A stretch of DNA of 64,000 bases, from positions 124,001 to 188,000 of the forward strand of contig NZ_JAKLLH010000006.1 of NCBI RefSeq assembly GCF_023150235.1. The letters run 5' to 3'. This DNA is from Azonexus sp. GTDB lineage: Bacteria > Pseudomonadota > Gammaproteobacteria > Burkholderiales > Rhodocyclaceae. The notes under the pieces were generated by a model. It was not told the origin of the DNA and made no database searches. It was given only the letters and a program-made list of their open reading frames with translations. The stretch's first letter is position 1. Every line of letters starts with the position of its first letter. Below, piece after piece: positions 1 through 9,604 of the stretch. The position numbers were made by a program, and so were the translations under genes.

Positions 1-1565
1 TCGCCAACATGAGCCATGAAATCAGGACACCGCTCAACGGCATCCTCGGTGCCGCCCAGGTCGGCGAGCGACAGAGCGAAAACCTGCCGGCGATGCACAA
101 GCAGTTCCGCCGCATCATCGATTCGGGCCGTTTGCTGCTCGGGATCATCAACGACATCCTGGACCTGACCAAGATCGAAGCCGGCAAGATGCAGATCGAG
201 CAGTTGCAGGTCAGCATGCTGCCCCTGGTGCAATCGACAGTGGCGATGATCGCCGAAAGCGCACAGGCCAAGGGGCTGGCACTCACGGTCGACTGCGATC
301 CAGCCCTGGAAACGCCTTTTCTCGGCGACCCGCTGCGCCTGTCGCAGATCATCCTCAATCTGCTCGCCAATGCCGTCAAATTTACCGAACGCGGCGGGGT
401 CAGGCTCGGCCTGCGCCACGACGGCGAGCTGGAAATCCGCATCGCCGATACCGGCATCGGCATGTCGCCCGAGCAGGTCGGGCGGATTTTCACGGCATTC
501 GAGCAGGCCGACGGCAGCACGACACGGCGCTATGGCGGCACCGGCCTGGGCTTGAGCATCACCCGCAGCCTGGTCGATTTGATGGGCGGACGGATTCGGG
601 TCGACAGCCAGGTCGGGCACGGCACCGAGTTCATCGTCCGCCTGCCGGCACCCTTCATCGCCCCCGGCCAGCAGTTGCAGGCCACGCGGCCCTTTGCCGC
701 CAGCGGCAGCGGGCGCCAGCGACTGGCCGGGATGCGGGTGCTGGTCGCCGACGACAACGAGGTGAACCGCCTGGTCATCGAGGAAATGCTGCTCGTGGAA
801 GGCGCCGAAGTCAGCCTGGTCAGCGACGGCCACGAGGCGGTGGCCGCCGTGCGGGCGGCACCAACGGGCTTCGACCTCATTCTGATGGATGTGCAGATGC
901 CGGGGCTCGATGGCTGTGCCGCCACGCGGGCGATTGTCGACATCGCCGAAGCACCGCCGGTGATCGCCCAAACAGCGCATGCCCTGGTCGAAGAACGCCA
1001 GCGCTATCTCGACGCCGGCATGCGCGACCAGATTTCAAAACCGATCGACCAGGAAGAACTGGTCAAGCTGCTGCTGCGCCACGCCCGCCCCCTGGCGCCC
1101 CCGGCAAGAGCGCAAGCCACCGAAACGGCGCATCGACCGGAGAGGGAAGAAGGCAAGGAGGTGGCGGCAGGGGAAAATCGGCACGGCAGCGAGTTGATCG
1201 ACTGGCCGGCCCTGCAGCGGCGCTATGCGAGCAAACCGCATTTCATCCTCCGCCTGCTGCGGGCCGGCCGTGGCACGCAAGCCGAGGCCATCGCCAACCT
1301 GAGCCGGGCGCTGGCCGGTACCGGGGAACGCCAGGCCATCGGCCGGATCGCCCACAGTCTCAAGGGCAGCGCCGGCACCCTGCTGGCGGCAAAAGTGGCG
1401 GAACTGGCCCGCCAAACCGAGCACTGCGCCGAGCAGGACGACCCTGGCCTGCACGCCCAAGCCGAGGCACTGCTTGCCGCCATTACCCAACTGCACGCCG
1501 AAATCGAAGAACGCCTGCAAGACGACAAAAGCCCGGAGCCCCCGGCAGCGACACCCGCTAAGTGA
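1..1565 (+). CDS. Hybrid sensor histidine kinase, C-terminal part (HisKA-HATPase-REC-Hpt), 5' truncated by window
   Basis: The reading frame is open from the first bases, so the sensor part lies outside the window. Counting from the Met at 9, the phospho-acceptor His is in SHEIRTPLNG (about residue 3). The ATPase has an N-box LNLLANAVKF (about 115), G1 DTGIGM (about 147) and G2 GGTGLGLS (about 180). A receiver domain follows (VLVADDNE about 244, acceptor Asp in LMDVQMPG about 294, Lys in ISKP about 343), then an Hpt domain with its His in AHSLKGSAG (about 450). This is the BarA/ArcB-type phosphorelay layout, which passes phosphate His-Asp-His to a separate response regulator. No partner regulator is next to it. 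The input signal cannot be told from this part. Confidence 0.95.
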   Translation, partial: ANMSHEIRTPLNGILGAAQVGERQSENLPAMHKQFRRIIDSGRLLLGIINDILDLTKIEAGKMQIEQLQVSMLPLVQSTVAMIAESAQAKGLALTVDCDPALETPFLGDPLRLSQIILNLLANAVKFTERGGVRLGLRHDGELEIRIADTGIGMSPEQVGRIFTAFEQADGSTTRRYGGTGLGLSITRSLVDLMGGRIRVDSQVGHGTEFIVRLPAPFIAPGQQLQATRPFAASGSGRQRLAGMRVLVADDNEVNRLVIEEMLLVEGAEVSLVSDGHEAVAAVRAAPTGFDLILMDVQMPGLDGCAATRAIVDIAEAPPVIAQTAHALVEERQRYLDAGMRDQISKPIDQEELVKLLLRHARPLAPPARAQATETAHRPEREEGKEVAAGENRHGSELIDWPALQRRYASKPHFILRLLRAGRGTQAEAIANLSRALAGTGERQAIGRIAHSLKGSAGTLLAAKVAELARQTEHCAEQDDPGLHAQAEALLAAITQLHAEIEERLQDDKSPEPPAATPAK

Positions 1566-1583
1566 ACGAAAATCGCGAAAAAA

Positions 1584-1597
1584 CACGGTCGACCGTG
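1584..1597. repeat. Dispersed palindrome CACGGTCGACCGTG, copy after the hybrid kinase
   Basis: Perfect 14-bp palindrome flanked by A-rich sequence, 18 bp after the kinase stop codon. The same core recurs at 22371, 23178 (one change), 33919, 42633 (one change) and 53412. Confidence 0.85.
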
Positions 1598-1703
1598 AAA
1601 ATCGGCAAAAAAGCGGCCAGACAGGGGAAGGAATGGGCAGGGTGTGACGGGCGCGGAAGGGCGGACGACGAAGATGACGGCCGACCTTGCCCGGCAGAAC
1701 GCG

Positions 1704-1739
1704 ATGTAAAAAAAGCACCCGCAGGTGCTTTTTTTACAT
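1704..1739. terminator. Bidirectional intrinsic terminator between kinase and yggX
   Basis: Sixteen-bp inverted repeat with a 4-nt loop (CGCA). The GC core GCACC/GGTGC is flanked by A7 on one side and T7 on the other, so it can stop transcription arriving from both convergent genes. Confidence 0.9.
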
Positions 1740-1750
1740 GAAAACCGGAC

Positions 1751-2023
1751 TCAGGCGGCCGGCGGCACGTAGCCCTGGATCTGGTCGGCGCCCTCGCCGA
1801 AGAAGTGCTTCTCGACCTGTTCGGCGAGGTACTTGCGATGACGGGCGTCGACGAGGTTGAGACGGTTTTCGTTGATGATCATCGTCTGCAGCTTGATCCA
1901 CTGCTGCCAGGCTTCCTTCGAGACATTGTCGAAAATGCGCTGACCAAGTGCGCCGGGATAGGGCAGACGATCGAGACCTTCGGCTTCGCGGCCGAGCTTG
2001 ATGCAATTGACCATGCGGGTCAT
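1751..2023 (-). CDS. yggX: Fe(2+)-trafficking / oxidative damage protection protein YggX
   Basis: A 90-residue protein matching the YggX family over its full length: [17 protein letters not shown] at the start, then the conserved YPG-LG-RI, SKEAW-QW, QTM-INE and HRK segments, and an ending of the GY-PP type. YggX is a small cytosolic protein linked to iron handling and protection of Fe-S clusters. The start at 2023 is set by GGAG on the minus strand just upstream and by alignment of Cys7 with the family Cys. A longer frame open to 2260 is overlap with argA, not coding. It lies 29 bp after argA in the same direction and may be co-transcribed. Confidence 0.95.
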   Translation of the reverse strand: MTRMVNCIKLGREAEGLDRLPYPGALGQRIFDNVSKEAWQQWIKLQTMIINENRLNLVDARHRKYLAEQVEKHFFGEGADQIQGYVPPAA

Positions 2024-2052
2024 GGAACACTCCTTCAGGTTGAGGCGGTGGA

Positions 2053-3372
2053 TTATAAGGTCTTGAACAGGACCTTGGAGCGCCGCTGATAGTTGTACAT
2101 GTCGCGTTTTTTCGCCGGCAGGTCGTCGACCGTGCCGAGCTTGAAGCCGCGCTCGACGAACCAGTGTTCGGTGCGCGTGGTCAGCACGCACAGCCGCTTG
2201 ACGCCGAGCCGCCGGGCGCGGCGTTCGATGCGCTTCATCAACTGATCGCCGTAACCCCATTCGCGGTGATCGTGGCTGACCGCCAGGCAGGCCAGTTCGG
2301 CCTCGTCCTCGGAGTGCGGGTAGAGCGCGGCGCAGCCGACGATGATCCCGTCGTGCAACATGATCGAGAAATGGTCGATTTCGCGTTCGAGCAGTTCGCG
2401 CGGCCGATGCACCAGGATGCCCTCCTCTTCCATCGGCTCGATCAGCGCGATCAGCGCCGCGATGTCGTCGGGCTTGGCCTCGCGGATGTTTTCCAGCGAC
2501 TCGCGGGTGATCACGGTGCCGACGCCGTCGTGGGTGAACAACTCACGGAGCAGGGCGCCGTCCTGCTCGTAACCGATCAGATGCACCCGGCCGACGCCGG
2601 CCTGGGTTGCGCGCACGCTGCACGGCAGGTAGCGGCGCAAGTCGGTGGACAGCCATTCGCCGTCCTTGATCAGGTCGTCGGCTTCGTCGGCAGTGATCGC
2701 GTCGAGCAGTTCGCCGGCCTGGTCGGTGACACCACGGCTGTCGGTCAGGTACACCAGCTTGTCGGCCTTGATCGCCACCGCCACCGCTTCCGCCGCCTCT
2801 TCCATCTGCAGGTTGAAGATTTCGCCGGTCGGCGAAGCGCCCTCGCAGTTGAGCAGCACGATGTTGCCGAGGCCGAGCTGGGCGTTGATCCCCTCGGCGT
2901 CGACCTTGCGCACCTTGCCGGCGTACTGCATGTCGATCCCGTCGAGCACGCCGATCGGCTGGCCGGTAATGAAGTTGCCGCCGATGACGCGAATCCGGCT
3001 GTTGGCCATCGGCGTATTGGGCAGGCCCTGCGAGAGCATCGCCTCGATTTCCAGGTACACGCTGCCGACCGCGTCGAGGACGCAATCGAGCGCCTCGGCG
3101 TCGGTCACGCGGTAGCCACGATGATATTTCGACTCCAGGTTCTTTTCGCGCAACTCCTCCTCGATCTGCGGTCGGGCGCCATGGACCAGCACCAGGCGGA
3201 TGCCGAGCGCGACCAGCAGATTGACGTCGTAGGCCAGCGTCTTGGCAAACTCGCTCTGCACCGCCTTGCCACCGAAGGCGATGACAAAGGTGCGGCCGCG
3301 AAAGGCGTTGATGTACGGGGTGACGGCCCGGAACCAGGCGACGAAGTTCTCGTCGTAGGCGGTATCGCTCAT
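2053..3372 (-). CDS. argA: Amino-acid N-acetyltransferase (N-acetylglutamate synthase)
   Basis: 439 residues, the usual length of the classical E. coli-type ArgA (about 443). The N-terminal amino-acid-kinase fold (about 1-285) shows [10 protein letters not shown] and [15 protein letters not shown]. The C-terminal GNAT domain (about 290-439) shows [18 protein letters not shown], the acetyl-CoA loop, and WFVERGF. It transfers acetyl from acetyl-CoA to glutamate, the first step of arginine synthesis, and is normally inhibited by arginine through the kinase-like domain. Its ATG overlaps the stop of the upstream pap gene by 4 bp (ATGA), so the two are translationally coupled. The metabolic reason for that pairing is not obvious. 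Confidence 0.96.
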   Translation of the reverse strand: MSDTAYDENFVAWFRAVTPYINAFRGRTFVIAFGGKAVQSEFAKTLAYDVNLLVALGIRLVLVHGARPQIEEELREKNLESKYHRGYRVTDAEALDCVLDAVGSVYLEIEAMLSQGLPNTPMANSRIRVIGGNFITGQPIGVLDGIDMQYAGKVRKVDAEGINAQLGLGNIVLLNCEGASPTGEIFNLQMEEAAEAVAVAIKADKLVYLTDSRGVTDQAGELLDAITADEADDLIKDGEWLSTDLRRYLPCSVRATQAGVGRVHLIGYEQDGALLRELFTHDGVGTVITRESLENIREAKPDDIAALIALIEPMEEEGILVHRPRELLEREIDHFSIMLHDGIIVGCAALYPHSEDEAELACLAVSHDHREWGYGDQLMKRIERRARRLGVKRLCVLTTRTEHWFVERGFKLGTVDDLPAKKRDMYNYQRRSKVLFKTL

Positions 3373-4877
3373 GATTTGTTGCTTTTCCCTTCTTCCAGCT
3401 TGAGTGCGGCTTCGATCCTGTCACAAATGGTTTTCAGGACTTTGACACGGGCAAAATTCTTGTCGTTGGCTTCAACCAGGGTCCACGGCGCCTGCCCGGT
3501 CGAGGTGCGGTCGACCATGTCGCAGACCGCAACCACGTAATCGTTCCACTTTTCGCGGTTGCGCCAGTCTTCGTCGGTGATCTTGAAACGCTTGAACTCG
3601 GTGTCCTGGCGCTCCTTGAAACGACGCAACTGCTCATCATCGCTGATCTGCAGCCAGAATTTGACGACAATCGCGCCGGCATCGTCGAGTTGATGCTCGA
3701 AATCGTTGATCTCGGCGTAGGCGCGCAGCCAGTCGGCGTCGGAACAGAAACCCTCGACCCGCTCGACCAGCACCCGACCGTACCACGAACGATCAAAAAT
3801 CGTCGCCCGGCCGGTGCGCGGCATGTGCCGCCAGAAGCGCCAGAGGTAGGGCTGGGCGCGCTCTTCCTCGGTCGGCGCGGCAATCGGCACGATCTGGTAC
3901 TGGCGCGCATCGAGCGCGGCGCCGACGCGGCGGATGCCACCGCCCTTGCCGGCCGCATCCGAGCCCTCGAACACCAGCACCAGCGAGTGTTTCTCGACAA
4001 ACTCCGGGCGCCGCACCAGTTCGGACAATTTGGCCTGATAGTGCGCGAGTTGCTGTGCATATTCTTTTTTGGCCAGCTTCTGCGTCAGGTCGAGTTCGGA
4101 GAGCACGTTTTTCTGGTCGATGGCATGCACGATCGGCGGCGCCACCGGCACCTGCTGCCGCCCTTCCTGCTGCAGGCGACGCTTCATCGCGTCGAGCACG
4201 ATGCGGCCGACGGTCAGCGAGCGGTATTCGTCATTGGTCCCTTCGACGATGATCCACGGTGCGTGCGCGGTATTGGTCACGCGCAGCACGTGCCCGGCGA
4301 CATCCTGAAGCTTGTCGTAGGTCTTCAGCCGGTCGTAACTTTCCTTGGTCACCCGCCAGGCAGTACGCGGATTTTTCTCCAGCGCCTTGAGCCGTTTTTT
4401 CTGGCCGTCGTGCGACAGGTGGAACCAGAACTTGAGGACCAGCGCGCCTTCGTTGACCAGCATTGCCTCGAACCGGTTGATGTCGTCGAGCCGCTGGTCG
4501 AGGTCGGAGCGCCGCATTTCGCCGCGAATCCGGTCGGTGATCGGCTGCGAGTACCACGAGCCGGCAAAGATGCCGACCTTGCCCTTGGGCGGCAGCGCGC
4601 GCCAGTAGCGCCACATGTAGGGGCGCGAGCGCTCCTCGTCGCTGGGCGACGAGAAGGCCAGGGTGGAAATGTGGCGGGGATCCATCCACGAGTACAGCAA
4701 GTTGATGGTTTCGCCCTTGCCCGAGCCGTCGACCCCGGAAATCAGGATGACGACCGGAAACTCCTTTTTCTGCAGCATGTCGTATTGCACATCGAGCAAT
4801 TCGGCGCGCAGCTTCGGCACTTCGCGCTTGAACGTTTCCTTGTCGATGGTGTGGCCCAGCTCTGCTGATTCGAACAT
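3369..4877 (-). CDS. pap: Polyphosphate:AMP phosphotransferase (two fused PPK2 domains)
   Basis: 502 residues made of two PPK2 domains (about 10-240 and 270-490). PAP moves phosphate from polyphosphate to AMP, making ADP. Each domain has a Walker-A-like loop: ISGVDGSGKGE in the first, VFEGSDAAGKGG in the second. The second also carries the FDRSWYGR motif expected of an active PPK2, whereas the first reads FAGSWYSQ, losing the Asp and Arg. I infer that the C-terminal domain is the catalytic one and the N-terminal domain is structural. Two-domain PPK2 proteins are typical of polyphosphate-accumulating bacteria. The gene starts 3 bp after rsmE ends and overlaps argA by 4 bp, so it sits in the middle of an rsmE-pap-argA-yggX transcription unit. 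Confidence 0.93.
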   Translation of the reverse strand: MFESAELGHTIDKETFKREVPKLRAELLDVQYDMLQKKEFPVVILISGVDGSGKGETINLLYSWMDPRHISTLAFSSPSDEERSRPYMWRYWRALPPKGKVGIFAGSWYSQPITDRIRGEMRRSDLDQRLDDINRFEAMLVNEGALVLKFWFHLSHDGQKKRLKALEKNPRTAWRVTKESYDRLKTYDKLQDVAGHVLRVTNTAHAPWIIVEGTNDEYRSLTVGRIVLDAMKRRLQQEGRQQVPVAPPIVHAIDQKNVLSELDLTQKLAKKEYAQQLAHYQAKLSELVRRPEFVEKHSLVLVFEGSDAAGKGGGIRRVGAALDARQYQIVPIAAPTEEERAQPYLWRFWRHMPRTGRATIFDRSWYGRVLVERVEGFCSDADWLRAYAEINDFEHQLDDAGAIVVKFWLQISDDEQLRRFKERQDTEFKRFKITDEDWRNREKWNDYVVAVCDMVDRTSTGQAPWTLVEANDKNFARVKVLKTICDRIEAALKLEEGKSNKS

Positions 4878-4880
4878 TTC

Positions 4881-5621
4881 CTACCCCTCCCTGAAGTCTC
4901 CCCAAAGGACCTGCAACGCCGCGAGCGCCGCCAGTCCCGCCGTTTCGGTGCGCAACACGCGCGGCCCCAGGCGCACCGCCTGGAAGCCGGCCTGTTCCGC
5001 CGCGAGCATTTCCTGCGGATCGAGCCCCCCTTCGGCACCGATCAGCAGTTCAATCCGATTCGCCGGCGCCAGATCGGCCAGCGTCTGCGTCGCCGTCGGC
5101 GACAGCATCAGGCGCAGGGTCCCGGCGGCCGCCGGCCGGGTCAGCCACTGCTCCAGCTTCTCGATCTGGGTCACCGGCGGCACCTGGTTGCGCCCGCATT
5201 GTTCGCAAGCCGATACGGCCACGCCCTGCCAGTGCGCCGCCCGCTTGGCGGCGCGCTCGCCGGTCAGGCGCACGACGCTGCGCCGGCTATCGACCGGAAC
5301 CACACCGCTGACGCCCAGCTCGACGGCTTTCTGAATAGTGAAATCCATCTTGTCGCCGGCCTGCACCGCTTGCACCAGCGTCACCGCCAGCGGCGACTCG
5401 CATTCGCGCGCGCGCCGCTCGCCGAGCGTGGCATGGACGCGATCCTTCTCGATCCGGCTCAGTTGCGCCGGATATTCGCCACCGCGACCGTCGAACAGGG
5501 TGATTTCGGCCCCCGGCGGCAGACGCAGGACGCGCACCGCGTGCCGCGCCACCGCTTCCGGCAGTTCGATGTGGACAGCCGGCGCCAAGGGCTCGCGGCA
5601 ATAAAAACGTGGCTGATTCAT
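4881..5621 (-). CDS. rsmE: 16S rRNA (uracil-1498-N3)-methyltransferase RsmE
   Basis: 246 residues of the RsmE family (SPOUT fold). The N-terminal PUA-like part begins MNQPRFYC and contains HAVRVLRLPPG. The C-terminal knotted SAM-binding part has LLIGAEGGLDPQE and LGPRVLRTETA, the two signature segments. KMDFTIQKAVELGV and ACEQCGRNQVPPV are also characteristic. The enzyme methylates U1498 of 16S rRNA in assembled 30S subunits. It is the first gene of the leftward set rsmE-pap-argA-yggX. Confidence 0.96.
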   Translation of the reverse strand: MNQPRFYCREPLAPAVHIELPEAVARHAVRVLRLPPGAEITLFDGRGGEYPAQLSRIEKDRVHATLGERRARECESPLAVTLVQAVQAGDKMDFTIQKAVELGVSGVVPVDSRRSVVRLTGERAAKRAAHWQGVAVSACEQCGRNQVPPVTQIEKLEQWLTRPAAAGTLRLMLSPTATQTLADLAPANRIELLIGAEGGLDPQEMLAAEQAGFQAVRLGPRVLRTETAGLAALAALQVLWGDFREG

Positions 5622-5783
5622 CCGCCGTATTATGCGGTGAAAAAGGCTGGCCGCGACAGCAAAAAAATGCCTTTCCGCTATTCACCGGAACCCTGGGGCG
5701 TCCCGGCGCATGGTCGCCGCCACACGCATCGGCTATCATTGCCGGCAGGCAACGATAAAACAAGGCAGATCAAACTCGTGACC

Positions 5784-8261
5784 ATGCCAGACAACACCCC
5801 CCTGCCCGACGACGACAACCGGCGCCGCCAGGCCTATCTGCGCGCCATCCTGGCCAACATGCCGCAGGGAATCAGTGTTTTCGACGAAAATCTCCATCTG
5901 AGGGTCTGGAATCAGGGTTTCGTCGAAGTTCTGAACCTGCCGGCGGAACGCATTCGCGAAGGCGCGCATTTTTCCGAGTTGATCCGCATTCCGGCCGAAC
6001 GCGGCGAATACGGACCGGGTGACCCCGCCGAGCACGTCGCCCAGATCACCGAGCTGGCGCGCAAGTTCGAGGCCCATCGCTTCGAGCGGACGCGGCCCAA
6101 TGGCCGCACTCACTTGGTCCAGGGCGAGCCGCTGTTCATCGACGGCAACCTGGCCGGCTTCATCACCACCTACACCGACATTACCGAGCGCAAGGCCGCC
6201 GAAGAGAAACTGCGCGCCCACCACAGCCTGTTGAACACGGTCATCGAAAGCATTCCCAGCGCAGTCAGCCTTTTCGATCCCGGGCAAACGCTGGCCTTGC
6301 ACAACCGCGAATTCGAGCGCCTGCTCGACCTGCCGGAACATCTGCTCGCCGACAAACCGGTGACGATGGAAAAACTGTTCCGTTTCAATGCCTCTCGCGG
6401 CGAATACGGCCCCGGCGACACCGAGGCCATCGTGCGCTCGCTCCTGGCGCGCGCCAGCCGGCATGAGGCGCATCATTTCGAGCGTACCCGCCCCAATGGC
6501 AAGACCCTGGACGTGCGCGGCGTGCCGCTGCCGGACGGCAGTTTCGTCACCATCTACACCGACATCAGCGAACGGCGAGCCAGTGCGGAACGGGAGCAAC
6601 TGGCGCAAAAAGTATTCACTCACACCCCCGCCGGCATCGTCGTCACCGACGACGCCCACCGCATCGTTTCGATCAACCCGGCAATGATGCAAATGGCGGG
6701 CTACGAAACCTACGAACTGGTCGGGCAGGCGATCTTCGGCCTGATCACGCTGCAGGAGTCCGAGTCGGTTGAACATCTCCGCGAACAGGTTGCCTTGCGC
6801 GGCCTGTGGAGCGGGGAGGCCGACGTGGCGCGCAAGGGGGGCGAGAACTTTCCGGCCGGGGTACGCATCAGCCGGGTGGACGATCCGCATACCGGCGCGC
6901 CGACCCATCACATCTGGATCATCGCCGACATCACCGAACGCAAGGCGGCGGAGGAGCGGATGCGCCACATCGCGCAGCACGATCCGCTGACCGGCCTGCC
7001 CAACCGCATGGCGCTCGCCATCCGCCTCGCCCAGTTGCTCCCCGAAGCACGCCGCTACGAGCGGCGGCTGGCGATGATGTTTCTCGATCTCGACCGTTTC
7101 AAGATCATCAACGACACCCTCGGGCACCAGGTCGGCGACGAGTTGCTGCGTGAAGTCGCCTGCCGCCTTTCCAGCATCGTCCGCGAAACCGATTTCGTTG
7201 CCCGCCTGGGCGGCGACGAGTTCGTGCTGCTGCTCCCCGAAATCACCTCGCCGGCCGATTCGGCGCTGGTCGCCAGCAAGATCATCGCGGCACTGGCGAC
7301 ACCGGTGCAGGTCGACACCCACGAACTGCACACCAGCCCGTCGATCGGGATCAGTATTTTTCCCGATGACGGACCGGATGGAGATTCGCTGCTGAAGAAT
7401 GCCGACACGGCGATGTATCACGCCAAGGCTGCAGGGCGGAACAACTACCAGTTCTACGCCGCCGAGATGAACCAGGCGGCGAGCGAACGGATGGACCTCG
7501 AACGCAAGCTGCGCCATGCGATTGCCCGCAACGAGTTTGCCATCGCCTACCAGCCGCAGTTCGCCGCCGACCGCAGCCGGCCAACAGGTGTCGAAGCCCT
7601 GCTGCGCTGGCACCACCCGAGCGACGGCATGATTTCGCCGGCCCGCTTCATTCCGGTAGCCGAAGAAATGGGGCTGATCGTCGAAATTGGCGAGTGGGTG
7701 ATGCAGAACGCCTGCCGCGAGATGCGGCACTGGCTCGACGCCGGTTTGCCGCCAATGCGCCTGGCCGTCAACGTTTCCGCACGCCAACTGCGGCGCCGCG
7801 ATTTCTGCGAGAGCGTTGCCGGCGCACTGGCCGAATCCGGCCTGCCGGCGGAACTGCTCGAACTCGAAATCACCGAAAGCTCGGTGATGGAAGACCCCGA
7901 GGAAGCCATCGAAATCCTGCAGCGCCTGCGCCGCATGGGTGTCACGCTGGCGGTCGATGACTTCGGCACCGGTTATTCCTCACTCGCCTACCTCAAGCGC
8001 TTCCCGATCGACCACCTGAAGATCGACCGCTCCTTCGTCGCCGATATCGAACACGACCTCAACGACCGCGCCATCGCCTTCGGCACCATCGCCCTGGCAC
8101 ATTCGCTCGGTCTCAATGTCATCGCCGAAGGGGTCGAGACCGAAGATCAGCTTGAACTCCTCGGCTGCAATGGCTGCGACGAAGTCCAGGGCTACCTGCT
8201 CAGCAAGCCACTGACCAGCGCAGCGGCATTTGCCTTTCTGCACGCCCGAACCGCGGCCTGA
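5784..8261 (+). CDS. PAS-PAS-PAS-GGDEF-EAL c-di-GMP turnover protein
   Basis: 825 residues. Three PAS-type segments fill about 15-135, 145-265 and 275-390; the first two share the repeated phrases RGEYGPGD and HRFERTRPNG / HHFERTRPNG, so they look like a duplicated PAS_7-type domain. GGDEF is intact at 476-480 (LGGDEFVLL) and EAL is intact at 604-606 (EALLRW), with DDFGTGYSSLAYLK and EGVETEDQ downstream. It could therefore make and break cyclic di-GMP. No transmembrane segment is visible, so the sensing is cytosolic. ATG 5784 is chosen because it begins a family-like N-terminus; the frame stays open upstream to 5199 only by overlap with rsmE. A GTG two codons earlier is possible. A TATCAT -10-like box lies near 5735. 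Confidence 0.95.
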   Translation: MPDNTPLPDDDNRRRQAYLRAILANMPQGISVFDENLHLRVWNQGFVEVLNLPAERIREGAHFSELIRIPAERGEYGPGDPAEHVAQITELARKFEAHRFERTRPNGRTHLVQGEPLFIDGNLAGFITTYTDITERKAAEEKLRAHHSLLNTVIESIPSAVSLFDPGQTLALHNREFERLLDLPEHLLADKPVTMEKLFRFNASRGEYGPGDTEAIVRSLLARASRHEAHHFERTRPNGKTLDVRGVPLPDGSFVTIYTDISERRASAEREQLAQKVFTHTPAGIVVTDDAHRIVSINPAMMQMAGYETYELVGQAIFGLITLQESESVEHLREQVALRGLWSGEADVARKGGENFPAGVRISRVDDPHTGAPTHHIWIIADITERKAAEERMRHIAQHDPLTGLPNRMALAIRLAQLLPEARRYERRLAMMFLDLDRFKIINDTLGHQVGDELLREVACRLSSIVRETDFVARLGGDEFVLLLPEITSPADSALVASKIIAALATPVQVDTHELHTSPSIGISIFPDDGPDGDSLLKNADTAMYHAKAAGRNNYQFYAAEMNQAASERMDLERKLRHAIARNEFAIAYQPQFAADRSRPTGVEALLRWHHPSDGMISPARFIPVAEEMGLIVEIGEWVMQNACREMRHWLDAGLPPMRLAVNVSARQLRRRDFCESVAGALAESGLPAELLELEITESSVMEDPEEAIEILQRLRRMGVTLAVDDFGTGYSSLAYLKRFPIDHLKIDRSFVADIEHDLNDRAIAFGTIALAHSLGLNVIAEGVETEDQLELLGCNGCDEVQGYLLSKPLTSAAAFAFLHARTAA

Positions 8262-8458
8262 GTGCGCCGCCTTGGCGGATTCGTTAGAATTCGCCACTTT
8301 CGGGCCGTAGCCGGGAGCGATCGTGACCTGGCTGGCGTCCGTCCACTACCGATTCACAGACCATCCGTGGCCCATTTCGCCATTTCTGCCGCATTTTCAC
8401 GGTCAACCCGGCGTAAAGGCAAAAATGCCGCAATGGCGCCACGCCTCAAGGAGTTCCC

Positions 8459-9517
8459 ATGGCACAGCGCACGCTGGCACGTTACCTCACCGACGCCCAA
8501 CGCGAATCCGGACGCGAATCCGGCTGCGATTCGGCCCTCGAATCGCCCCTGATTCCCTCCGATCTCAAGTTCCTGATCGAAGTCGTTTCCCGCGCCTGCA
8601 AGGCGATCTCGATCGCCATCGGCAAGGGCGCCCTCGGCGGTGAGGGTGGCGTGCTCGGCGAAGCCGGCAGCGACAACGTCCAGGGCGAAGCCCAGAAGAA
8701 ACTCGACGTGCTGTCCAACGAAATCCTGCTCGAAGCCAACGAATGGGGCGGCCACCTCGCCGCGATGGCCTCCGAGGAAATGGACCTGCCGCACCTGGTC
8801 CCCAACCGCTTCCCCAAAGGCGAATACCTGCTCACCTTCGACCCGCTCGACGGTTCGTCGAACATCGACGTCAATGTCTCGATCGGCACCATCTTCTCGG
8901 TCCTGCGCTGCCCCGAGGGGGCCGACCTGTCGAGCGAAGCCGCCGCCGAACAAGCCTTCCTGCAACCGGGCACGGCGCAGGTCGCCGCCGGTTACGCGGT
9001 CTACGGACCGACCACGCTGCTGGTCCTGACCTTTGGCGCCGGCGTCGCGGTGTTCACCCTCGACCGCGAACTGGGCGAGTTCGTGCTGACCCAGGAAAAT
9101 GTGCAGATTCCGGCCGAAACCAAGGAATTCGCGATCAACATGTCGAACCAGCGTTTCTGGGAAGCCCCGGTCAAGCGCTACGTCGACGAGATGGTCGCCG
9201 GCAAGACCGGGCCGCTGGGCAAGGATTACAACATGCGCTGGGTGGCCTCGATGGTCGCCGACGTGCACCGGATCATGACCCGAGGCGGCATCTTCATGTA
9301 CCCGCTCGATGAAAAAGTCCGCGACAAAGGCGGCAAGTTGCGCCTGATGTACGAAGCCAACCCGATGGCCCTGCTCGTCGAGCAGGCCGGCGGCGCCGCC
9401 ACCACCGGCCGCCAGCGGATTCTCGATATTGCACCGCAGCACCTGCACCAGCGGGTGCCGGTAATCCTCGGCTCGAAGAGCGAAGTCGAGCGCGTCACCG
9501 GCTATCACCAAGCCTGA
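8459..9517 (+). CDS. fbp: Fructose-1,6-bisphosphatase class I
   Basis: 352 residues, class I FBPase. Metal-binding and substrate motifs are present: ASEEMD, the [11 protein letters not shown] signature near residue 127 and [17 protein letters not shown] near the C-terminus. It converts fructose 1,6-bisphosphate to fructose 6-phosphate in gluconeogenesis or a Calvin-type cycle. A good ribosome site AAGGAG lies 6 bp before ATG. It is followed by a terminator and then transketolase, so it is probably its own unit at the head of a sugar-phosphate cluster. Confidence 0.97.
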   Translation: MAQRTLARYLTDAQRESGRESGCDSALESPLIPSDLKFLIEVVSRACKAISIAIGKGALGGEGGVLGEAGSDNVQGEAQKKLDVLSNEILLEANEWGGHLAAMASEEMDLPHLVPNRFPKGEYLLTFDPLDGSSNIDVNVSIGTIFSVLRCPEGADLSSEAAAEQAFLQPGTAQVAAGYAVYGPTTLLVLTFGAGVAVFTLDRELGEFVLTQENVQIPAETKEFAINMSNQRFWEAPVKRYVDEMVAGKTGPLGKDYNMRWVASMVADVHRIMTRGGIFMYPLDEKVRDKGGKLRLMYEANPMALLVEQAGGAATTGRQRILDIAPQHLHQRVPVILGSKSEVERVTGYHQA

Positions 9518-9536
9518 TCCACGCCCCCCGGCAAAC

Positions 9537-9564
9537 GCCCCGCCCTACACAAAGCGGGGCTTTT
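9537..9564 (+). terminator. Intrinsic terminator after fbp
   Basis: Seven-bp GC stem GCCCCGC/GCGGGGC with a 10-nt loop followed by TTTT, 19 bp after the fbp stop codon. Confidence 0.75.
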
Positions 9565-9604
9565 GCCGGATAATTCGCTTTTTTTGCAGCCCGGATTCAG
9601 TCCC

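Noticed and set aside
2164-3540. 458-codon open frame opposite argA
   Set aside because: Antisense shadow of a recognisable gene; the product is rich in Asp/Val/Gln with no family resemblance, a usual effect of high GC.
5736-7787. 683-codon open frame opposite the PAS-GGDEF-EAL gene
   Set aside because: Shadow of the clear c-di-GMP gene; no motifs on the opposite strand.
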